Positions 61,635 through 64,000 of a stretch of DNA of 64,000 nt are shown one piece after another. Position 1 is the stretch's first letter; each line of letters starts with the position of its first letter. Origin of the DNA: Streptosporangium lutulentum (GTDB taxonomy: Bacteria; Actinomycetota; Actinomycetes; Streptosporangiales; Streptosporangiaceae); contig NZ_JAUSQU010000001.1 of assembly GCF_030811455.1 (NCBI RefSeq), positions 3,596,001-3,660,000 of the forward strand, in the 5' to 3' direction. Below the pieces are notes generated by a model. It saw only the letters and a program-made list of their open reading frames with translations. It did no database searches and had not been told where the DNA came from. The position numbers and the translations under genes were made by a program.

Positions 61635-62621
61635 ATGCCCATGCCGGATTTCCTCACGATCGGGGCGCCGAAATCAGGGACCACCGCGCTGCACGCGGCG
61701 CTGGCCCGGCACCCGGGGCTCTTCCTGTCACCGGTGAAGGAACCGAAGTTCTTCCTCACCGACGGCCCACCGCCGACCCGCGGCGGGCCCGGAGACGTTC
61801 AGACCTACCGCGAGCACATCTGGCGGCGAGAGGATTACGAGGCCCTCTTCAGCGCCGCCCCACCGGGCACGCTGACCGGCGAATCCACCCCGCTCTACCT
61901 CTACGACCTGGCGGCGCAGCGGCGCATCAGGGCCGCGATCCCCGACGCCAGGCTCATCGTGGTGCTCCGCGACCCCGTGGAGCGGGCCCACTCCAACTGG
62001 ACCCACCTGTGGTCGGCCGGGCTGGAGCCGATCGGCGACATCCTGCGGGCCTGTGAGGAGGAGCAACGCCGGATCGCGGCGGGCTGGGCGCCGTTCTGGC
62101 ACTACCGCGGGCTCGGCAGGTACGGCGAGCAGCTGGCGCACCTGTTCACCCTGTTCCCCCGCGAACAGGTTCTGGTCTTCCGCTACCGGGACCTGGTCGA
62201 CCGGCCCGCCGAAACCCTGGACCGGATCTGCCGCTTCCTCGGGGTCGAGACCGGTGTCATCACCGAGGTTCCCCGGGAGAACGTGACCGCGCACCCGGAG
62301 TCGACGCGCGGGCACCGCGTGCTGTCCCGGGCGTTGCGCGTCGGGTCGGCGGTCGGCCGGTTCCTGCCGTCGAGGGTGAGCGGAGTCCTGACCGATCCGC
62401 TGGAGCAGCGGCTGCAGCAGCGGGCGCGCTCTCGCCAGCCTCTGACCTGGGACCAGCGGGAGCAGCTGATCGGTTACTTCGCCAAGGACGTGGCGCTGCT
62501 CCAGAAGGTGACCGGCGAGGACTTCAGCGACTGGCTACGTCCTCGCGAGCGCTCCGGCGGACTGGTGGGCACCCGCCCCGCCGGCCAGCGCCAGGCCCGC
62601 AACGGGCGCCCGCAGCCGTAG
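61635..62621 (+). CDS. Sulfotransferase
   Basis: 328 residues. The 5'-phosphosulfate loop is GAPKSGTTAL (about 8-17), the 3'-phosphate site VVLRDPVERAHSNW (about 113-126), and a later FRYRDLVDRPAETLDRICRF helix. It transfers sulfate from PAPS to a hydroxyl or amine, by likeness to bacterial and heparan-type sulfotransferases. ATG 61635 or 61641 begins the core; the longer upstream frame is not coding in style. The acceptor is unknown. Confidence 0.85.
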   Translation: MPMPDFLTIGAPKSGTTALHAALARHPGLFLSPVKEPKFFLTDGPPPTRGGPGDVQTYREHIWRREDYEALFSAAPPGTLTGESTPLYLYDLAAQRRIRAAIPDARLIVVLRDPVERAHSNWTHLWSAGLEPIGDILRACEEEQRRIAAGWAPFWHYRGLGRYGEQLAHLFTLFPREQVLVFRYRDLVDRPAETLDRICRFLGVETGVITEVPRENVTAHPESTRGHRVLSRALRVGSAVGRFLPSRVSGVLTDPLEQRLQQRARSRQPLTWDQREQLIGYFAKDVALLQKVTGEDFSDWLRPRERSGGLVGTRPAGQRQARNGRPQP

Positions 62622-62691
62622 CGCGGAGCCCGTACCGCGACGAACCACGCGGTACCGGAGCCCGTACGCCCCGCCGGTGTCCGGCGCGGGG

Positions 62692-62719
62692 CCCGTGCGG
62701 CGCGGCGGCGCCGCACGGG
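62692..62719. terminator. Hairpin terminator between convergent genes
   Basis: CCCGTGCGGCG and CGCCGCACGGG pair perfectly around six bases. A second hairpin (GTACCGCG and CGCGGTAC) precedes it at about 62630-62656. Both lie between the sulfotransferase and the glycosidase-like gene. Confidence 0.65.
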
Positions 62720-62735
62720 AGGTCGCGCGCCCTCG

Positions 62736-63629
62736 TCAGCGGAGTTCGGTGCGGAGCTCGTGCGCCCCGTCGGCGCGGGTGTACTCGTAGTAGAGCCGCC
62801 GCCCGCCCTCCGGCAGGTCCACGATGTCCAGGTAGCGCAGGCCACCGCCCGCGTGCGGCGAGGCCGCGGCGGGCACGGCACCGACCGGGGTCAGCACCGC
62901 CGGGTCGACACCGACGGCCACACCGGTCTTCTCCTCGTAGTTCTCCGCCGCGGTGGCCCGGCCGTCGTAGAAGGCCACCACCTGGTCGCCCAGGAAACGG
63001 ACCGCGGCGATCCGCGCCCCCCGGGCGTCCCAGAGGCCGGGACGGCCGCTGAGCGCCGTGCCCTGCCAGATCCATTCGAGCCCGTCGGCGCTGGTGGCGT
63101 AGTCGCTCACCATCTGGTCGGCCTCCTCGGGCTCGGCCAGCGGGTGGCAGGAGGCCCACAGGTGCCACATGTCGCCCCGCCGTACGATCACCGGGTCCTT
63201 GACGCCCGTCTTCGGGTCGCCGGGCAGCACCATCCGGCGGTTCCCGGGGTCGAAGCCGGACGGGTCGTCGGCCTCCAGCACCTCCACCCGCCAGTGTTTG
63301 GTGCCGTAGGTGGCGCAGCTCAGGTAGAGCCGCCAGCGGCCTTCCGGAGTACGGACCAGCGTGGGCCGCTCCAGCGACTCGGTGTCCATCTCCTGCCGGC
63401 CGATCGTGAGGATGGTCTCGAACCGCACGCCGTCCGAGGATCGGGCGACGGCGACGGCGTAACCGCGCCCCTCACCGATCGGCCGGCGCAGCCGGTACGC
63501 GAGATAGATCAGCCCGTCGCTCGCCACCGCGCTCGGGGCACCCGCCCAGTGGCCTTCGCCCGGCTCCGCCGGTTCGATCGCCACCGCCGAACGTTCGGGG
63601 TCGGGAAGGAAGTCCTCGATAGTCAGCAC
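62736..63629 (-). CDS. Five-bladed beta-propeller, glycosidase-like protein
   Basis: 297 residues of the GH43/GH32/GH68-like propeller type: [74 protein letters not shown] and [11 protein letters not shown]. Acidic residues in VKDP and in the first blade could be catalytic, but the family is not certain. No signal peptide. GTG 63629 with a TAACGT -10 box (63642-63637) predicts a leaderless message; GTG 63665 is the longer option. Confidence 0.65.
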   Translation of the reverse strand: MLTIEDFLPDPERSAVAIEPAEPGEGHWAGAPSAVASDGLIYLAYRLRRPIGEGRGYAVAVARSSDGVRFETILTIGRQEMDTESLERPTLVRTPEGRWRLYLSCATYGTKHWRVEVLEADDPSGFDPGNRRMVLPGDPKTGVKDPVIVRRGDMWHLWASCHPLAEPEEADQMVSDYATSADGLEWIWQGTALSGRPGLWDARGARIAAVRFLGDQVVAFYDGRATAAENYEEKTGVAVGVDPAVLTPVGAVPAAASPHAGGGLRYLDIVDLPEGGRRLYYEYTRADGAHELRTELR

Positions 63630-63731
63630 GGCACCGACGTTAGGCAAGGCTTGCGCAGCACTCACGGAGAATCACCAATCATGGTCACGAGTTTTGGTCA
63701 CCCTTGGACAATCGATGAGGGCAGATCGTCT

Positions 63732-64000
63732 TCAGGGCCTCCCGCGCGAGAGCGCCGGCGGCTGCTGCCCCTTTTCGAGGAGGGGCGCGATCCGGCGTGC
63801 CGGATTCGGCGTCGGGGGGCGGACGCGGGGGGTCGGATTCGGCGTCGAGGGGCGGACGCGGGGGGTCGAGCCCGGGAAAGGGCCCGATGTTCGACGGTAC
63901 CTCCTGCCGGAGGGTGCCTCGAAGCGGGAATCGACGCTGGTCACGCCACATCTCCTGTGCTGGTGGGCTTCGCGCGCCGACACGGTCTTCAGGATCCTCA
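63732..64000 (-). other. Possible partial gene at the window edge
   Basis: A minus-strand frame is open from the edge: RILKTVSAREAHQHRRCG, VTSVDSRFEAPSGRRYRRTS and then proline-rich repeats from the 33-bp duplication. GTG 63983 could start it, or it may continue beyond the window. The composition is repetitive and no family is recognised. Confidence 0.25.
63801..63866. repeat. 33-bp tandem duplication
   Basis: Two copies, 63801-63833 and 63834-63866, differ at one base. The unit is a multiple of three. It lies in the last 370 bases of the window. Confidence 0.8.

Overview
The window is high-GC actinomycete DNA: GC-rich third codon positions, many GTG starts, and dense 4-bp ATGA/GTGA gene overlaps. 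Actinomycete-type families are common, including a tricorn protease, an XRE-DUF5753 regulator, a DUF3040 protein, an ECF sigma factor with a CU044_5270-like partner, a CE15/FN3/CBM2 secreted esterase and a DedA protein. It looks like a chromosomal segment of a filamentous soil actinomycete, plausibly Streptosporangiales, but the genus cannot be fixed from this sequence. No rRNA, plasmid or phage backbone is visible.

Layout. 0-7.5 kb: a sugar or sugar-acid catabolic set (rhamnulokinase, IlvD/Edd dehydratase, zinc alcohol dehydrogenase, SDR) split by a TnpB-only IS200/IS605-type element, then a phosphoesterase. 7.5-14 kb: a MarR regulator and a membrane protein separated by a 32-bp-arm palindrome, a TerC protein behind a yybP-ykoY type riboswitch, a Nudix hydrolase, a candidate small RNA with its own terminator, PlsC and a penicillin-binding protein. 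14-17 kb: an ssu-type sulfonate ABC operon. 17-32 kb: tricorn protease, WYL regulator with a divergent hydrolase, an HxlR/DsbA/azoreductase module, two histidine kinase/response regulator pairs, an SGNH hydrolase, isochorismate synthase and a GNAT protein. 32-35 kb: a DedA/kinase/regulator operon whose kinase is broken by an internal deletion, then YigZ. 35-42.6 kb: a hydantoin-type locus with a full-length HyuA opposite a coupled operon MFS, HyuA-like, DUF917, followed by PucR. 42.9-54 kb: a lone type II thioesterase, an orphan kinase, a secreted glucuronoyl esterase, a secreted TAP-type peptidase, small secreted and unknown proteins, and an ECF sigma/partner pair. 54-57 kb: a degenerate zone with a tRNA-Glu-like sequence, IS4- and IS3-type transposase fragments, a GNAT-like acyltransferase and a chloramphenicol phosphotransferase homologue. 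57-64 kb: an XRE-DUF5753 regulator with two small partner genes, a three-gene sugar ABC importer with a good promoter and operator, a sulfotransferase and a beta-propeller glycosidase-like protein.

Themes are plant-polymer and sugar use, sensing (six sensor or regulator loci), and gene decay or transfer between about 53.9 and 57 kb. The observations most worth following are the palindrome that can hide the ribosome binding site of the membrane protein at 7.5-8.0 kb, the unassigned structured RNA at 10.9-11.1 kb, the coupled MFS/HyuA-like/DUF917 operon, and the internal kinase deletion at 33.1 kb.
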